From positions 124,001 to 188,000 of the forward strand of contig NZ_NVQE01000002.1 of assembly GCF_002591975.1 (NCBI RefSeq): a stretch of DNA of 64,000 nt. Direction: 5' to 3'. Made by a program: the position numbers and the translations under genes. Every line of letters starts with the position of its first letter. Within the stretch, counting starts at the first letter, position 1. This DNA is from Mycobacterium neglectum (GTDB lineage Bacteria; Actinomycetota; Actinomycetes; Mycobacteriales; Mycobacteriaceae). Under the pieces are notes generated by a model. It was not told the origin of the DNA. It searched no databases and saw nothing but the letters and a program-made list of their open reading frames with translations. Below are positions 17,948-27,735 of this stretch, one piece after another.

Positions 17948-20248
17948 TCAGCTGTTGCGGCGTCGGAAGATGCGGCGAAGGCGACTGCCGCGCTCTTCTG
18001 GCTGGGCTGGCGCTTCGGCCGCCGGCCGTTTAACCGTGGCGTCAGTGTCCGAGACAGGAGCCTCAGCGTCACTCTCGGCCTCTTTTTCTACCGCGTCTGC
18101 ATCGGCTTCTTCCGCAGCTACCTCCGCGGCTACTTCCTCAGCCTCTTCGGCGCCCTCGACGGCGGCCTCGTGCACCTCGGGTGCAGCCTCTTGCGCCTCG
18201 ACAGCGTCCTCACCCTCGACAGCACCAATGCCACCGACAGTCTCGGAGTCGCTCTCAGTGGTGCCTTCAGTTTCGGAAGCGGCCTCGGCTTCGGCCTCGG
18301 CCGCAGCCGCCAACTCTGCGGCTACTTCCTCAGCCTCTTCGGCGCCCTCGACGGCGGCCTCGTGCACCTCGGGTGCAGCCTCTTGCGCCTCGACAGCGTC
18401 CTCGGCCTCGACAGCACCAACGCCACCGACAGTCTCGGAGTCGCTCTCAGTGGCGTCGTCAGTTTCGGAAGCGGCCTCGCCGGAATCGTTGGCCCCAGCT
18501 TCTTCGGCAGCCTCTTGCGTCTCGTCGGCGTCTTCAGCCGGGCCGTCCTCAGCTTCGTCCGCTTCTTCCGCGACGTCGGCGGCTACTTCCTCAGCCTCTT
18601 CGGCGCCCTCGACGGCGGCCTCGTGCACCTCGGGTGCAGCCTCTTGCGCCTCGACAGCGTCCTCACCCTCGACAGCACCAATGCCACCGACAGTCTCGGA
18701 GTCGCTCTCAGTGGTGCCTTCAGTTTCGGAAGCGGCCTCGGCTTCGGCCTCGGCCGCAGCCGCCAACTCTGCGGCTACTTCCTCAGCCTCATCGGCGCCC
18801 TCGACGGCGGCCTCGTGCACCTCGGGTGCAGCCTCTTGCGCCTCGACAGCGTCCTCGCCCTCGACAGCACCAACGCCACCGACAGTCTCGGAGTCGCTCT
18901 CAGTGGTGCCTTCAGTTTCGGAAGCGGCCTCGGCTTCGGCCTCGGCCGCAGCCGCCAACTCTGCGGCTACTTCCTCAGCCTCATCGGCGCCCTCGACCGC
19001 GGCCTCATGTACCTCGACCGCAGCCTCTTGCGCCTCAACGGCATCCTCACCCTCGACAGCACCAACGCCACCGACAGATTCGTCCTCGCCCGACTCACCG
19101 GTTTCGGCCTCAGTGTCAGCGTCGACCCCATCGCCTTCAGCTTCTTTCGCGTGCACGGCAGCCGCGAGCAATTTGGCGTCGGCCGCGACTTCCTCGTCGA
19201 TGGCCGAGTCATCCTCCGACTCCAGCTCTTCCGAATCGACGTCGAAGTGTTCATCCCCTACGGCACGGGCGTCTTCATCTTCCTCAGCGCCCGCCGCCTT
19301 GGCAGCTGCCACCACACCCGATGTCGCTGCTACCGCGACGAGTTCATCGGCCACGTCGTCGATGAGCGATTCGTCGCGCGGCTTACCTTTCAGCGTCGCC
19401 GGATCCTCGCGCCCCTTGGGTGCGACCATGATGTACACCACGGCCCCGATGAACACGAACGTCGAGGTGAAAGTGTTAACTCTGATATCAGCGATCAGTG
19501 TGGCCTGGTCGCTGCGCAACAGCTCGATCCAGAAGCGACCCAGACAGTAGCCGGCGACGTAGAGGGCGAACAGCCGGCCGTGACCCATCTTGAATCGCCG
19601 ATCGACCCAGATCAGCACCGCGAAAATCAGAACATTCCATAGCAATTCGTACAGGAACGTCGGGTGGACGACGGAGTACAACTCCCCCGTCGACACACCA
19701 TTGGCCAGATCCGGGCTGACCACTCCGTTTGCGCTTTCGCGCTCGTAGATCTCCAGACCCCACGGAACCGTCGTCGGTCGGCCGTACAGCTCCTGGTTGA
19801 AATAGTTGCCCAACCGGCCGATCGCCTGCGCCAGAATGATTCCCGGTGCAATCGCGTCGCCAAACGCCGGCAGCGGGATGCCGCGACTTCGGCACGCGAT
19901 CCACCCTCCGACACCACCGAGCGCCACCGCACCCCAGATTCCCAGGCCGCCGTCCCAGATGCGCAGCGCGCCCAAAAGCCCGGCGCCGCCTTCGCCGAAG
20001 TACTTCGGCCAGTCGGTGATGACGTGGTAGAGACGGCCGCCGATCAGACCGAACGGCACCGCCCACAGCGCGACGTCGTAGATGACGCCGCGTTCACCGC
20101 CCCTGGCCTCCCAGCGCCGATCGCCGATGACCAACGCCGCAATGATCCCGACGATGATGAACAGCGCGTAGGCACGAATTGGAACCGGACCGATATGCCA
20201 CACACCCTGCGCCGGACTCGGAATGTAGGCGAGCACCGTCGTGGTCAC
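17948..20248 (-). CDS. lgt: prolipoprotein diacylglyceryl transferase Lgt with long acidic repeat tail
   Basis: 766 residues. The first ~290 form the seven-TM Lgt enzyme that transfers diacylglycerol from phosphatidylglycerol to lipobox cysteines; the signature [15 protein letters not shown] and VHPTFLYE are present. A C-terminal cytosolic extension of ~475 residues follows. It is rich in Glu and Ala, with five tandem repeats from about residue 392, and ends in a basic RLRRIFRRR. Mycobacterial Lgt proteins are longer than those of E. coli (~290), but this one is unusually long. The GTG start overlaps the trpA stop (GTGA), so it is the last gene of the trp operon. Confidence 0.93.
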   Translation of the reverse strand: MTTTVLAYIPSPAQGVWHIGPVPIRAYALFIIVGIIAALVIGDRRWEARGGERGVIYDVALWAVPFGLIGGRLYHVITDWPKYFGEGGAGLLGALRIWDGGLGIWGAVALGGVGGWIACRSRGIPLPAFGDAIAPGIILAQAIGRLGNYFNQELYGRPTTVPWGLEIYERESANGVVSPDLANGVSTGELYSVVHPTFLYELLWNVLIFAVLIWVDRRFKMGHGRLFALYVAGYCLGRFWIELLRSDQATLIADIRVNTFTSTFVFIGAVVYIMVAPKGREDPATLKGKPRDESLIDDVADELVAVAATSGVVAAAKAAGAEEDEDARAVGDEHFDVDSEELESEDDSAIDEEVAADAKLLAAAVHAKEAEGDGVDADTEAETGESGEDESVGGVGAVEGEDAVEAQEAAVEVHEAAVEGADEAEEVAAELAAAAEAEAEAASETEGTTESDSETVGGVGAVEGEDAVEAQEAAPEVHEAAVEGADEAEEVAAELAAAAEAEAEAASETEGTTESDSETVGGIGAVEGEDAVEAQEAAPEVHEAAVEGAEEAEEVAADVAEEADEAEDGPAEDADETQEAAEEAGANDSGEAASETDDATESDSETVGGVGAVEAEDAVEAQEAAPEVHEAAVEGAEEAEEVAAELAAAAEAEAEAASETEGTTESDSETVGGIGAVEGEDAVEAQEAAPEVHEAAVEGAEEAEEVAAEVAAEEADADAVEKEAESDAEAPVSDTDATVKRPAAEAPAQPEERGSRLRRIFRRRNS
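18122..19075 (-). repeat. five tandem 64-residue repeats (192 bp) in the Lgt tail
   Basis: Units begin at residues 392, 456, 520, 607 and 671 with VGG(V/I)[15 protein letters not shown] and continue through [17 protein letters not shown]. Anchor points on the plus strand lie at 18136, 18328, 18589, 18781 and 18973, giving spacings of 192, 261, 192 and 192 bp. The third unit carries a 23-residue insertion ([15 protein letters not shown]…). DNA identity between units is very high, so copy number may vary or be mis-assembled. Confidence 0.92.
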
Positions 20249-21033
20249 GCGGTAACCCTCTGCCGCACTCCCTCAGCGAGCTCAACCGTCAATGTCCGCA
20301 CCGCGTCTACCCCGTCCTGCAGCGCCGAGACCAATGCCGACCCCACGATCACCCCATCCGCGTATGCACCGATCTCCGCGGCCTGCTCGCGTGACCGCAC
20401 ACCCAGACCGACACCGACGGGAATATCGGATACCGCCTTCACGCGACTGACCAGTGCGGGCGCGGCATTGGAGACGGCGTCACGCGCGCCGGTCACGCCC
20501 ATAGTCGATGCGGCATAGACGAATCCACGGGATGCCTCGACCGTCGCCGCCAGCCGCTCCGGAGTGGACGCCGGCGCGACCAGGAATATCCGGTCCAGGT
20601 CGTGAGCCTCCGACACTTCGAGCCATTCGGCTGCCTCATCGGGAATCAGATCGGGCGTGATGATGCCCAGGCCGCCCGCCGCGGCGAGATCGCGCGCGAA
20701 AGCGTCGACTCCCCAGTGCAGCACCAAATTCCAGTACGTCATCACGACGGCCCGACCGCCCGCATTACTGATCGCCTCGACGGCGGTCAGGCTGTCACGA
20801 ACGCGCACTCCGCCGCGTAACGCCACCTCGGTGGCCGCCGCGATCGTCGGACCGTCCATGCCGGGGTCCGAATACGCAATCCCCACCTCGACTAAATCGC
20901 AGCCGGATTCGACCAACGCAGTCATCGCCGAGATCGATGCCGGCACGTCGGGAAAGCCCGTCGGTAGATAACCGATCAGCGCCGCTCGGTCCTCCGCCCG
21001 GCACGCATCGAACATTCCCGCCAACCGGCTCAC
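20245..21033 (-). CDS. trpA: tryptophan synthase alpha chain
   Basis: 262 residues, standard length. It cleaves indole-3-glycerol phosphate to indole and glyceraldehyde 3-phosphate, and the indole is channelled to TrpB. The family signature [16 protein letters not shown] carries the catalytic Asp; the catalytic Glu near the N-terminus is in a shifted context (the usual GDP-P motif is replaced by YLPTGFPD, normal for this family). [10 protein letters not shown] forms the phosphate loop. The GTG start overlaps trpB (GTGA), and the stop overlaps lgt. Confidence 0.96.
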   Translation of the reverse strand: MSRLAGMFDACRAEDRAALIGYLPTGFPDVPASISAMTALVESGCDLVEVGIAYSDPGMDGPTIAAATEVALRGGVRVRDSLTAVEAISNAGGRAVVMTYWNLVLHWGVDAFARDLAAAGGLGIITPDLIPDEAAEWLEVSEAHDLDRIFLVAPASTPERLAATVEASRGFVYAASTMGVTGARDAVSNAAPALVSRVKAVSDIPVGVGLGVRSREQAAEIGAYADGVIVGSALVSALQDGVDAVRTLTVELAEGVRQRVTA

Positions 21034-22289
21034 GACTCACCATCCATCAGGCCGAACCATTTCGCCGCCGTCTCGACATCCTTGTCGCCGCGCCCCGACA
21101 GGTTGACCATGATGATCGCGCCGCGGCCGAGTTCCTGGCCGAGCTTCAGCGCACCCGCGACGGCATGCGCCGATTCGATGGCAGGGATGATGCCCTCGGT
21201 GCGGCACAACAATGCGAAGGCGTCCATCGCCTCGGTGTCAGTGATCGGTCGGTACTCGGCGCGGCCGACATCCTTCAGGAACGCGTGCTCGGGACCAACC
21301 CCTGGATAGTCCAAACCGGCTGAAATCGAATGCGATTCGATGGTCTGGCCTTCGTCGTCCTGGAGCAGGTACGAGAACGAGCCCTGGAAGGCGCCAGGCG
21401 ATCCACCTGCGAAAGTCGCTGCGTGGCGACCGGTTTCGACCCCGTCGCCCGCAGCTTCGAAGCCAACCAGGCGGGTATCCGGGTCGTCGATGAACGCGTG
21501 GAAGATGCCGATCGCATTCGACCCGCCACCCACACAGGCTGTCACTGCATCCGGCAGCCGACCCGCTTGCGACTGGATCTGCGCACGCGCCTCGAGCCCG
21601 ATAACCCGCTGGAAATCGCGCACCATCGTCGGAAACGGATGGGGTCCAGCCGCGGTGCCGAAGCAGTAGTACGTGTCGTCGGCGTTGGTAACCCAGTCCC
21701 GGAATGCCTCGTTGATCGCGTCCTTGAGTGTCTTGGATCCGGCCTCGACGGACACCACCTCCGCGCCGAGAAGTCGCATCCGCGCGACGTTCAGGGCCTG
21801 ACGTGCGGTGTCGACCGCACCCATGTAGACGATGCACTCCAGACCCAACAGTGCGCAGGCCGTCGCAGTGGCCACCCCGTGTTGCCCCGCGCCCGTCTCG
21901 GCGATCACCCGCGACTTGCCCATCTGCTGCGCCAGCAGTGCCTGTCCGAGCACATTGTTGATCTTGTGAGATCCGGTGTGGTTGAGGTCTTCTCGCTTCA
22001 GGAAGAGCCGTGCTCCCCCGGCATGATCGGAAAGCCGGGTCGCCTCGTACAGCGGTGATGGCCGGCCGGTGTAGTGGCGTTGCAACCGATCCAATTCATC
22101 GAGGAATGTCTGATCGCCGCGAGCCTTTTCATAAGCGGCGGTGACCTCTTCGATCACGGCCATCAACGCCTCGGGCACGAATCGTCCACCGTAGACACCG
22201 AAATGGCCACGTGCGTCGGGGTCGTGCGTGGAGGGTTCGGCGACCGCCGCGCTGGAACGCGGCAACTCCGGCCCGGCGAGGTCGGCCAC
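21030..22289 (-). CDS. trpB: tryptophan synthase beta chain
   Basis: 419 residues. PLP-dependent condensation of indole with serine to tryptophan. The PLP lysine lies in HTGSHKINN, the phosphate cradle in GGGSNAIG, and the substrate loop in ETGAGQHG. The N-terminal [15 protein letters not shown] is classical. It has a slightly long N-terminus, as in other mycobacteria. The GTG start is 3 nt after the trpC stop, and the stop overlaps the trpA start. Confidence 0.97.
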   Translation of the reverse strand: MADLAGPELPRSSAAVAEPSTHDPDARGHFGVYGGRFVPEALMAVIEEVTAAYEKARGDQTFLDELDRLQRHYTGRPSPLYEATRLSDHAGGARLFLKREDLNHTGSHKINNVLGQALLAQQMGKSRVIAETGAGQHGVATATACALLGLECIVYMGAVDTARQALNVARMRLLGAEVVSVEAGSKTLKDAINEAFRDWVTNADDTYYCFGTAAGPHPFPTMVRDFQRVIGLEARAQIQSQAGRLPDAVTACVGGGSNAIGIFHAFIDDPDTRLVGFEAAGDGVETGRHAATFAGGSPGAFQGSFSYLLQDDEGQTIESHSISAGLDYPGVGPEHAFLKDVGRAEYRPITDTEAMDAFALLCRTEGIIPAIESAHAVAGALKLGQELGRGAIIMVNLSGRGDKDVETAAKWFGLMDGES

Positions 22290-22292
22290 GTG

Positions 22293-23111
22293 TCAGCGCG
22301 AGGGTTTCGGGCAGGACGGATGCGTACCTGCGGTGACCAGATCGGCAACGGCGCTGCGGGGATCACCACTGGTGACCAGTCCCTCACCGACCAGCACGGC
22401 ATCGGCGCCCGCTCCGGCATATGCGAGCAGATCGGCCGTGCCGCGCACACCGGACTCAGCGATCCGAATGACACCGCTCGGTAGGCCAGGCGCAATGCGC
22501 GCGAAGCAGTCCCGATCGACTTCCAATGTCTTGAGGTCTCGTGCGTTGACCCCTATCACCTTTGCGCCGGCCTGCAGGGCGCGATCCGCTTCCTCCTCGG
22601 TGTGCACCTCGACAAGCGCGGTCATGCCCAGCGACTCGGTGCGATCGAGCATCGACTCCAACGCCTGCTGCTCGAGCGCCGCGACGATCAGCAGCAGCAT
22701 GTCGGCTCCGTGGGCGCGTGCCTCGTGGATCTGGTACGGGCCGACGATGAAGTCCTTGCGTAACACCGGGATTGACACGGCGGCACGTACGGCGTCGAGA
22801 TCGTCAAGCGAACCATTGAAACGGCGTTGTTCGGTAAGCACGCTGATTATTCGCGCGCCGCCATCTTCGTATGCGCGGGCGAGCTTCGCCGGATCCGAGA
22901 TCGACGCCAATTCTCCCCGCGACGGGCTGGCACGCTTCACTTCGGCGATTACCCCGATGCCGGGTTCGCGCAGCGCCGCCAGCACGTCCAGCGGCGACCG
23001 CGCAGCCTTGGCCGCTTCCTTGACGTCGGCGAACGGAAGAAGTGCCTCGCGAGCTGCGACATCAGCGCGGACACCCTCAATGATGGTGTCGAGCACGGTG
23101 GCCGAACTCAT
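22293..23111 (-). CDS. trpC: indole-3-glycerol phosphate synthase
   Basis: 272 residues. It closes the pyrrole ring of CdRP to give indole-3-glycerol phosphate. Catalytic Lys residues are in [11 protein letters not shown] and VLRKDFI; the acidic residue lies in [17 protein letters not shown] provides the phosphate site. ATG 23111 gives the standard N-terminus ([17 protein letters not shown]). A frame extending upstream is not used. It lies 70 nt after the membrane-protein stop and just ahead of trpB. Confidence 0.96.
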   Translation of the reverse strand: MSSATVLDTIIEGVRADVAAREALLPFADVKEAAKAARSPLDVLAALREPGIGVIAEVKRASPSRGELASISDPAKLARAYEDGGARIISVLTEQRRFNGSLDDLDAVRAAVSIPVLRKDFIVGPYQIHEARAHGADMLLLIVAALEQQALESMLDRTESLGMTALVEVHTEEEADRALQAGAKVIGVNARDLKTLEVDRDCFARIAPGLPSGVIRIAESGVRGTADLLAYAGAGADAVLVGEGLVTSGDPRSAVADLVTAGTHPSCPKPSR

Positions 23112-23181
23112 GGGGTTTCGATTCCTCTCGGATGCTGCCGACAGATCCTCAAAAGGGTAACCGTCGCCACACCATCGGGTG

Positions 23182-23775
23182 TCACCGCCCCTTGTTGTCC
23201 GGATTGGTTCGGTCCTGGGTGGGATCCAAGCCTTCGTCGAGTGCATCCCACAGCTGCCGCTCCGATATCGCGTCGTCCGGTTGTTGGGTTTGAACAGCCG
23301 TGCGACGTGTGTAGCGAGTCGCACCCGACCTTTCCGTGGTCGCCGATCGCAGCAGCAAAACGGCACATGCGAGCGTTACGACCGCGGCTACCACTGTGAT
23401 CACCGCACCCCCGTAGTGCCGCTGGGTCCCGACCAGGTCGGCCACCGGCGCGTCGGCCAGGTTCGACGCCCTGACGCCGACATCACCGGTCACCCACAGG
23501 CTGATCCCCAGATAGGCCATTCCCGCGCTCGTGATGCCCGCCAGGACGGCCAGCATCCGCAACGGCCAGCCACGTACCGCCAGCGCAGCGACGGCCGTCG
23601 CCAATAGCAGTACGGCCAGCGGCACCAGCGCCGTCGACCACGAGGCGCCGGACAGCGCCACCGTTGTGGGCTGGCCTAACCCGTCGAACGACGTCACGTC
23701 GACCCATGACATCCGCGACGCCACCCACAACGCCGCCGCGGCCAGCACCAGCCCGAGTTGCGCGATACGGATCAC
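23182..23775 (-). CDS. trp-operon-associated membrane protein (TIGR02234 / Rv1610-like)
   Basis: 197 residues with four membrane segments: [20 protein letters not shown], then [33 protein letters not shown] and [19 protein letters not shown]. The W-V-D (SRMSWVDV) after helix 1 is typical of this actinobacterial family, found between trpE and trpC. The C-terminal ~55 residues are cytosolic and charged. No activity is established. The GTG start overlaps the trpE stop (GTGA). Confidence 0.88.
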   Translation of the reverse strand: MIRIAQLGLVLAAAALWVASRMSWVDVTSFDGLGQPTTVALSGASWSTALVPLAVLLLATAVAALAVRGWPLRMLAVLAGITSAGMAYLGISLWVTGDVGVRASNLADAPVADLVGTQRHYGGAVITVVAAVVTLACAVLLLRSATTERSGATRYTRRTAVQTQQPDDAISERQLWDALDEGLDPTQDRTNPDNKGR

Positions 23776-25298
23776 GGTTCGGTCAGCGTTCCCGCGGCCG
23801 CGATGGCGTTCAGCACAGCTCGCGCCTTGTTCGCCGCCTCCGTGTACTCGTAGGGCCCGTTGGAGTCGGCCACGACTCCCCCGCCGGCCTGCACGTATGC
23901 CGTACCGCCGCGCATCAGCGCCGTGCGAATCGCGATGGCGAAGTCGGCGTTGCCTGCGAAGTCGAGGTAGCCGAGAACGCCGCCGTACAGCCCGCGACGC
24001 GTCTTCTCGACCTCCTCGATCAACTCCATCGCGCGAACCTTCGGTGCACCCGACAACGTTCCCGCCGGGAAGCATGCCGTCACCGCATCCAGCGCGGTCT
24101 TGTCGTCGGCCAGCTCACCATGCACCGTCGACACGATGTGCATGACGTGGCTGTAGCGCTCGATATGGCTGTAGTCCTCGACGCGCACCGTGCCGGGGCG
24201 ACAAACGCGGCCCAGATCGTTGCGGCCGAGATCGACCAGCATCAGGTGCTCGGCACGTTCCTTGTCGTCGTGCAGCAGCTCCTTTTCCAGGAGCAGGTCT
24301 TCTTCCTCAGTCTCGCCGCGCCACCGCGTACCGGCGATCGGATGCGTCGATGCCCGGCCGTCCTTGACGGTCACCAACGCCTCGGGACTCGAGCCGACTA
24401 TTGAAAAGTCAAGCTCGCCAGCATCATTGGGCACATTGAGCAAATACATGTATGGGCTCGGGTTCGTCACCCGCAACATGCGGTAGACGTCGAGCGGGTC
24501 GGCCTCGGTGTCCATCTCGAACCGCTGAGACGGCACCACCTGGAACGCTTCGCCCGCTTCGATGTCGCCGACGAGCTTCTCGACGATCGCTGTGTATTCC
24601 TCCACAGTCCGCTGTGAACGGTGCAGCGGCTCAGGTCGACTGAATGTCGCAACGGTCGACGGCAGGGCACCACCGAGAGCCCTGGTCATCACGTCGAGCC
24701 GGGCGACCGCGTCGTCGTAGGCCCAGTCGACGCGCTCGTCGGTGCCGTTCCAGTTCACGGCATTGGCGATCAGCGTGATGGTGCCTTCGTGGTGGTCGAC
24801 GGCCGCGACATCGGTGGCTAGCAGCAGCAACATGTCGGGCAGCCCGAGATCGTCGACAGTCAGCGACGGCAGCCTTTCCAGACGTCGCACCATGTCGTAT
24901 GCGAAGAACCCGACGAGGCCCGACGACAGCGGAGGCAGGCCCCCAACCGGCTCGGTCCTCAGCAGCTCCAACGTCGCGCGCAGCGCCGCAAGCGGCTCGC
25001 CGCCCTTGGGCGCGTCCTTCGGCGTCGTGCCCAGCCACACCGCCTCGCCGTCGCGGACAGTCAACGCCGACGGCGCACCCGCACCGATGAACGACCATCG
25101 CGACCACGACCGGCCATTCTCGGCCGACTCGAGCAGGAACGTCCCTGGCCGGTTGGCAGCCAGCTTGCGGTACGCCGACAGTGGGGTCTCACTGTCGGCC
25201 AGTACCTTGCGTGTCACCGGCACCACGCGGTGCTCGGCGGCCAGCGCCCGGAAGTCCTCGCGTGAGGTGGTTGGCGCAAGGTTGGCGGTCTTCTGCAC
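23772..25298 (-). CDS. trpE: anthranilate synthase component I
   Basis: 508 residues. It converts chorismate and ammonia to anthranilate with a TrpG subunit encoded elsewhere. [18 protein letters not shown] near the N-terminus is the tryptophan feedback site with an S/T element; the chorismate core shows [30 protein letters not shown] and [11 protein letters not shown]. The start is a GTG at 25298, directly abutting the stop of the upstream dioxygenase-like gene, so trp transcription probably begins farther upstream. Confidence 0.96.
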   Translation of the reverse strand: MQKTANLAPTTSREDFRALAAEHRVVPVTRKVLADSETPLSAYRKLAANRPGTFLLESAENGRSWSRWSFIGAGAPSALTVRDGEAVWLGTTPKDAPKGGEPLAALRATLELLRTEPVGGLPPLSSGLVGFFAYDMVRRLERLPSLTVDDLGLPDMLLLLATDVAAVDHHEGTITLIANAVNWNGTDERVDWAYDDAVARLDVMTRALGGALPSTVATFSRPEPLHRSQRTVEEYTAIVEKLVGDIEAGEAFQVVPSQRFEMDTEADPLDVYRMLRVTNPSPYMYLLNVPNDAGELDFSIVGSSPEALVTVKDGRASTHPIAGTRWRGETEEEDLLLEKELLHDDKERAEHLMLVDLGRNDLGRVCRPGTVRVEDYSHIERYSHVMHIVSTVHGELADDKTALDAVTACFPAGTLSGAPKVRAMELIEEVEKTRRGLYGGVLGYLDFAGNADFAIAIRTALMRGGTAYVQAGGGVVADSNGPYEYTEAANKARAVLNAIAAAGTLTEP

Positions 25299-26021
25299 TC
25301 ACCGATTCTCCCAGACGTGTGCCAGCGGTGACGACGACGCAGGTGTCAGCGGGGTCGCCAGCACCACCGGCGCCTGCGCCATGAACCGCGGCGTGCGGCC
25401 GCGGTGCTCATCGGCGGCATGTGCGGTGAACGGATGCAGGAGGAACATGTCACCGGGCTCGCCGGTGGCATACGCCACTGGCCGCTGCGTGGTTGCCTCG
25501 TCGATCAATCGACCCATCTCGGCCAGTTCCACCGGGTGCGGTCCCAGCACCCGGGAAACGTCACGATGTGACCCGACTCGGATCCGCGTCGGTGCATCGT
25601 CCGGACCGACCTCCGACAGCAGGGTGAGCAGCAGCACCGTGTGCGGACGTCCGGTCACCGCCCATGACCCGTCGGGTTGCGGGGTATTGGCGTCGATGTG
25701 CCAGCCGAGGTCGTCATTGGGCGGGGAGACGGGAAACCGAACGGGAATATTGCCCAGTGAGCCCCGCGGTGACCAGCCGCCGACACCGCAGACGGCATCC
25801 AGCGCTTCGGCCAGCGCCGGACTTCGTGCGAGCGTGCCAAATGGGCCCTGCCCCATCAGATCTGATGCCCACCGCACGGGCTCCGACCACCCGGCGGGGT
25901 CGTCGGGTGACAACCCCAGCTGCTGCCACAGCGCCGCCCGCGCCTCATCGGCGACGTGGCGGGGCGCCGCCTGTGCGATTTTGGCGTAACCGTCGGACAC
26001 GAAACCTTCGATATCGAGCAT
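25299..26021 (-). CDS. phytanoyl-CoA dioxygenase (PhyH)-like protein upstream of trpE
   Basis: 240 residues. A cupin-fold Fe(II)/2-oxoglutarate dioxygenase: proximal H-x-D in GWHIDANTP, distal His in LLHPFTAHAADEH, and a possible 2-oxoglutarate Arg in RTPRF. Substrate unknown; the family includes hydroxylases of small metabolites and secondary-metabolite tailoring enzymes. Its TGA is immediately followed by the trpE GTG, so it heads the trp transcription unit. Start ATG 26021; GTG 26036 is an alternative. It is divergent from bcpB with about 70 bp between them. Confidence 0.78.
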   Translation of the reverse strand: MLDIEGFVSDGYAKIAQAAPRHVADEARAALWQQLGLSPDDPAGWSEPVRWASDLMGQGPFGTLARSPALAEALDAVCGVGGWSPRGSLGNIPVRFPVSPPNDDLGWHIDANTPQPDGSWAVTGRPHTVLLLTLLSEVGPDDAPTRIRVGSHRDVSRVLGPHPVELAEMGRLIDEATTQRPVAYATGEPGDMFLLHPFTAHAADEHRGRTPRFMAQAPVVLATPLTPASSSPLAHVWENR

Positions 26022-26077
26022 CGACGCGAACGCTCCCACGGAAACCACCACCAGCGCCAACAATTTTCGTTCGGGCG

Positions 26078-26083
26078 TAGCGT
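26078..26083 (+). promoter_or_regulatory. -10 element TAGCGT for leaderless bcpB
   Basis: The hexamer fits TANNNT and ends 7 nt before the bcpB ATG, so transcription would begin at the start codon. No ribosome binding site precedes the gene. The -35 region is weak. Confidence 0.45.
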
Positions 26084-26090
26084 GTCGGCC

Positions 26091-26555
26091 ATGAAACGTG
26101 GTGACCAGGTTGCAGAGTTCGAACTTCCGGACCAGACAGGCACTGTGCGAAGCCTCACGGAGTTGCTCGCAGGTGGGCCCATCGTGTTGTTCTTCTATCC
26201 CGCCGCAATGACACCGGGTTGCACCAAAGAGGCGTGCCACTTCCGCGATCTGGCTTCGGAGTTCGCCGCCGTCGGCGCTAGCCGGGTCGGCATCAGCACC
26301 GACGCCGTCGAGAAGCAGGCGAAATTCGCCGACAAGCAGAGCTTCGACTACCCGCTGTTGTCGGACGCCGACGGCGCCGTCGCCACCCAATTCGGGGTGA
26401 AGCGCGGACTGCTGGGCAAGTTCATGCCCGTCAAGCGCACGACGTTCGTGATCGACACCGATCGCACGGTGCTCGAGGTCATCGCCAGCGAGGTCAGCAT
26501 GGACACCCACGCCGACAAGGCGCTGGAGGTGCTGCGCCAACGGCAGTCGGCGTGA
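26091..26555 (+). CDS. bcpB: peroxiredoxin Q / bacterioferritin comigratory protein
   Basis: 154 residues. A thiol peroxidase with peroxidatic Cys in the motif TPGCTKEACHF and a second Cys five residues later, the BCP-type resolving arrangement. The fold motifs FFYPAAMTPGC and VKRTTFVIDTD are present. It reduces H2O2 and organic hydroperoxides using thioredoxin or mycoredoxin. The ATG has no Shine-Dalgarno and looks leaderless. Same location as Rv1608c next to trpE. The stop overlaps the ABC ATPase start (GTGA). Confidence 0.93.
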   Translation: MKRGDQVAEFELPDQTGTVRSLTELLAGGPIVLFFYPAAMTPGCTKEACHFRDLASEFAAVGASRVGISTDAVEKQAKFADKQSFDYPLLSDADGAVATQFGVKRGLLGKFMPVKRTTFVIDTDRTVLEVIASEVSMDTHADKALEVLRQRQSA

Positions 26556-27352
26556 CACCCGTTCTCGAACTCGCCGATGTGACCTTCCGTCGCGACGGCA
26601 AGCAGATCATCGACGGCATCTCACTCACTGTGAACGCCGGTGAGCACTGGGCGCTGCTCGGCCCCAACGGTGCGGGCAAAAGCACGCTGCTGGGATTCTG
26701 CGCCGCGGTGATGTTTCCGAGTTCGGGCACCGTGCACATCCTCGGTGAGCAGATGGGCCGGGTGGAACTCGCGCAGCTGCGTCATTTCATCGGCCACGTG
26801 AATCCCCGTCACCGGCTGCAGTATTCGTTGACCGTGCGCGAAGTGGTCCTGACCGGCATCACGGCGACCATCGACACCCCGATGCGCTGGATGCCGAGTA
26901 CGGAGGAACGTGACCGTGCCGACGCCATGATCGGTGCGGTTGGCCTGTCGCACAAGGCGGATGACGTGTGGCCGACTCTCTCGCAGGGTGAACGGGGCCG
27001 AACCCTCATCGCGCGCGCATTGGTATCGGAGCCGCGGTTACTGCTGCTCGACGAACCGACAACCGGACTCGACGTCGCCGCCCGCGAGCAGCTGCTGGAG
27101 ACCATCGATTCGCTCGACGAGACACATCCGGAGGTGGCGTCGATCCTCGTCACCCACCATCTCGAAGAGCTGCCGACCACCACGACGCACGCCCTGCTGA
27201 TTTCTGAGGGCCGGACGGTCGCCGTCGGTCCGGCACGAGCGACGGTGACGACCGACAACGTCAGCGCCGCGTTCGCCCACCCGGTGGCCGTCGGCTACGA
27301 CAAAGGCCGGTGGACCGCGCGCGCCAAAGCCACCCGCATCATCGACCCGTGA
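26552..27352 (+). CDS. orphan ABC transporter ATP-binding protein
   Basis: 266 residues. Walker A LLGPNGAGKST, Q-loop at GHVNPRHRLQ (atypical; histidine-rich), signature LSQGERGR, Walker B LLLLDEPTTGLD and switch His in LVTHHLEEL. No permease or binding protein is adjacent. Orphan ATPases of this form occur in mycobacteria with uncertain partners (iron or ModF-like). The GTG start overlaps bcpB, so it is coupled to a peroxiredoxin. It takes the place of the chaA-like gene at this spot in M. tuberculosis. Confidence 0.85.
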   Translation: MTPVLELADVTFRRDGKQIIDGISLTVNAGEHWALLGPNGAGKSTLLGFCAAVMFPSSGTVHILGEQMGRVELAQLRHFIGHVNPRHRLQYSLTVREVVLTGITATIDTPMRWMPSTEERDRADAMIGAVGLSHKADDVWPTLSQGERGRTLIARALVSEPRLLLLDEPTTGLDVAAREQLLETIDSLDETHPEVASILVTHHLEELPTTTTHALLISEGRTVAVGPARATVTTDNVSAAFAHPVAVGYDKGRWTARAKATRIIDP

Positions 27353-27384
27353 TCACAGGTGCTTGTCGAGATGGTCGACCATGC

Positions 27385-27735
27385 TCACTGTTCCGATGCC
27401 AGCAGAACGTCCGCATCGAAGCAACTGTGGTCGCCGGTGTGGCATGCCGCTCCGACCTGGTCGACCTCCAGCAGCACCGTGTCGCCGTCGCAGTCCAGCC
27501 GCACCGAGTGCACGTGCTGGGTGTGACCCGATGTGGCGCCCTTGACCCACTGTTCGCCGCGCGAACGCGAGTAGTACGTCGCCTCGCGGGTTTCCAGCGT
27601 CCGCGCCAGTGCCGCGTCGTCCATCCACGCGACCATCAGCACCTGGCCGGTGCCGCGTTCCTGCACCACCGCGGTGAACAGCCCGTTGGCGTCGCGCTTC
27701 AGGCGCGAGGCCACGCTTGCGTCCAATTCGCTCAT
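27385..27735 (-). CDS. hisI: phosphoribosyl-AMP cyclohydrolase
   Basis: 116 residues, monofunctional as in other actinobacteria (hisE is separate). Third step of histidine synthesis, opening the purine ring of PR-AMP. Metal and active-site motifs [23 protein letters not shown], the Asp-rich [13 protein letters not shown] and the Cys/His segment [10 protein letters not shown] are all present. ATG overlaps the hisF stop (ATGA). It is the last his gene, convergent with the ABC ATPase across 32 nt. Confidence 0.96.
   Translation of the reverse strand: MSELDASVASRLKRDANGLFTAVVQERGTGQVLMVAWMDDAALARTLETREATYYSRSRGEQWVKGATSGHTQHVHSVRLDCDGDTVLLEVDQVGAACHTGDHSCFDADVLLASEQ

Noticed and set aside
18122..19075. 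CRISPR-like repeats
   Set aside because: The 192-bp units are in-frame protein repeats without spacers; no cas genes are present.
17430..19642. Long plus-strand open frames (up to 706 codons) opposite lgt
   Set aside because: They are mirror images of the acidic repeat tail: Ser/Ala- or Leu/Gly-rich translations with no ribosome site. Repeats rich in GCC/GAG keep several frames open.
24742..25989. 415-codon plus-strand frame opposite trpE and the PhyH-like gene
   Set aside because: Shadow of the two coding frames; no ribosome site or domain.
27371..27382. 12-bp palindrome ATGGTCGACCAT between the ABC gene and hisI
   Set aside because: It has no loop and no T-tract, so not a terminator, and it lies between two stop codons, where an operator is not expected.
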